Assembly: GCA_021825585.1 (NCBI GenBank)
Contig: JAKAGT010000026.1
Location: 1 to 64,000 of the forward strand
DNA from: Bacteroidota bacterium
GTDB taxonomy: Bacteria; Bacteroidota; Ignavibacteria; Kryptoniales; JAKASW01
DNA: 64,000 bases
Direction: 5' to 3'
Numbering within the stretch: position 1 is the first letter of the stretch; each line of letters begins with the position of its first letter. A model generated the notes under the pieces. The model had not been told where the DNA came from. It saw nothing but the letters and a program-made list of their open reading frames with translations, and ran no database searches. A program made the position numbers and the translations under genes. Of the stretch, positions 63,202 through 64,000 are shown piece after piece.

Positions 63202-63408
63202 ATGACAACGGTGAAGATATCACCGAAATACCAGGTTGTAATTCCGAAGGAAATACGCCGGCGGTTAAAACTAAAACCCGGGCAAACGCTCCAAATTCTT
63301 GAATTTCGAGATAGGATAGAATTCATACCTTTGACGAACATACGGGATGCCCGCGGTATGTTGAAGGGAATCGACACCAGCGTAGACCGAGAAGGGGACA
63401 GGATTTGA
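63202..63408 (+). CDS. vapB: AbrB/MazE-type antitoxin
   Basis: A 68-residue protein with a SpoVT/AbrB swapped-hairpin DNA-binding fold: VKISPKYQVVIPKEIRRRLK and LKPGQTLQILEFRDRIEFIP. The start is ATG 63202 with GAGGCG ahead; the frame opens 18 codons earlier without a site. The C-terminal tail would neutralise the PIN toxin whose start overlaps its stop. It should also bind the TATCGATA sites upstream. Confidence 0.88.
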   Translation: MTTVKISPKYQVVIPKEIRRRLKLKPGQTLQILEFRDRIEFIPLTNIRDARGMLKGIDTSVDREGDRI

Positions 63409-63779
63409 ACCTGGTAGACTCCTCCGGGTGGCTGGAGTATCTGGCCGACGGCAAGAATGCCGGACATTTCGCCGCAGCCATTGAGAAGACGGACGAGTTG
63501 CTTGTATCAGCGGTAAATATTTATGAAGTGTACAAGAAACTGGTTCTGGAAAAAAACGAAAATGTGGCATTGCAAGTTGTCGGCCTCATGCATCAGGCAA
63601 AGGTCATTGAGGTGAGTTCGTCGATTGCGGTGCAAGCGGCAAGATTTAGCCTCGAATTCAAAATGCCGATGGCGGATAGTTTGATCTACGCAACCGCACG
63701 CATGAATGATGCCATCGTATTGACACAAGATGCGGATTTCAAGGGTCTGGAGGGAGTAGAGTACTACAAGAAGATGTAA
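63405..63779 (+). CDS. vapC: PIN-domain toxin, VapC type
   Basis: A 124-residue ribonuclease of the PIN fold. The acidic residues are in LVDSSGW, NIYEVYK, MADSLIYATA and TQDADFKG, the complete VapC set. The start is TTG 63405, overlapping the antitoxin TGA (63406-63408), so translation is coupled. Targets of such toxins are tRNAs or rRNA; the target here is unknown. Confidence 0.9.
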   Translation: MNLVDSSGWLEYLADGKNAGHFAAAIEKTDELLVSAVNIYEVYKKLVLEKNENVALQVVGLMHQAKVIEVSSSIAVQAARFSLEFKMPMADSLIYATARMNDAIVLTQDADFKGLEGVEYYKKM

Positions 63780-63945
63780 CCTTATCAAATACTGCGTGGC
63801 ATGCCGTTGAGCGATTCCCAGGCCTCTCCCCGTCTAAGAATCGTATGGCTCGTGGTTCTATCAGTTGCCGCCCTTGCATACGGCTCCTACCTCTAAAGGC
63901 AAAGACGGAGGATTAATATTTCTTCTCCTTGATAAGGTGGAAGCA

Positions 63946-64000
63946 TTGAGAGAGATAGACTGCAAGATAGTGAGGCAGAGAATTAATTGCGTGATCAGTA
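63946..64000 (+). CDS. Possible gene start running off the window
   Basis: From TTG 63946 the frame reads LREIDCKIVRQRINCVIS to the window end, with AAGGTGG 5 nt ahead. The opening recalls class I fumarase alpha subunits (MREIDxxxI), but 18 codons are too few to decide. Confidence 0.3.
   Translation, partial: MREIDCKIVRQRINCVIS

Noticed and set aside
63801-63896. A 31-codon frame with a hydrophobic stretch
   Set aside because: No ribosome site and no family; chance is likely.
1-64000. CRISPR array, rRNA or tRNA genes
   Set aside because: No regularly spaced long repeats and no recognisable RNA gene sequence were seen; a covariance-model scan would be needed to exclude a tRNA.

Overview
The window looks like chromosomal DNA from a bacterium of the Bacteroidota/Chlorobiota/Ignavibacteriota group, probably a free-living Ignavibacteria-like lineage. 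The evidence is two secreted proteins with type IX secretion C-terminal sorting domains containing YPNPFNP (ends near 32590 and 54641), a Bacteroidota-type PUR-alpha protein next to ssb, and a PG0541-like protein behind an RND pump. No rRNA, tRNA or CRISPR array was seen, and no species can be named.

Layout. 1-2512: the edge of a transposase, then a BglI-type restriction-modification island (controller, endonuclease, convergent methyltransferase). 2796-11077: a tripartite RND efflux operon ending in a nonsense-broken GxxExxxY gene and a PG0541-like protein, then an arsenate reductase-ACR3 pair. 11408-16910: an operon of M20 hydrolase, acetate kinase and a second acetate kinase fold that has lost its catalytic residues, facing a divergent sigma-54 activator with a V4R-type sensor. 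17003-24560: a DinB-type protein, a wrecked trpF, a membrane kinase with TPRs, a GAF-SpoIIE phosphatase and a shattered PAS/histidine kinase/HD gene. 24708-29788: two glycosyltransferases, uvrC and methylmalonyl-CoA epimerase. 30008-37666: a lipoprotein/secreted metalloprotease pair, ssb, PUR protein, capsule-type export protein, a small pore-loop membrane protein and ilvD.

37773-49930 is the replication-origin region in classical order: yidC-yidD-rnpA-rpmH on the minus strand and dnaA-dnaN-recF-DUF721-gyrB-gyrA on the plus strand. DnaA boxes lie on both sides of dnaA. 50093-64000 is a mosaic of accessory genes (MFS, VOC, squalene/phytoene synthase, DinB proteins, LOG, pirin, DUF72, TerB, VapBC) mixed with remnants.

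Three themes cross the window. (1) Many small genes are broken or internally shortened: GxxExxxY, trpF, the PAS/HD chimera, TMEM175, AraC, VOC and a T9SS cargo without a signal peptide. In three of them a central block is missing with the frame kept across the joint. (2) Several intergenic gaps hold degenerate tandem arrays with a 7-9 nt period that start right after a stop codon or end just before a start codon. (3) An active acetate kinase is encoded directly upstream of an apparent acetate-kinase pseudoenzyme. The last two are the best candidates for something not yet described.
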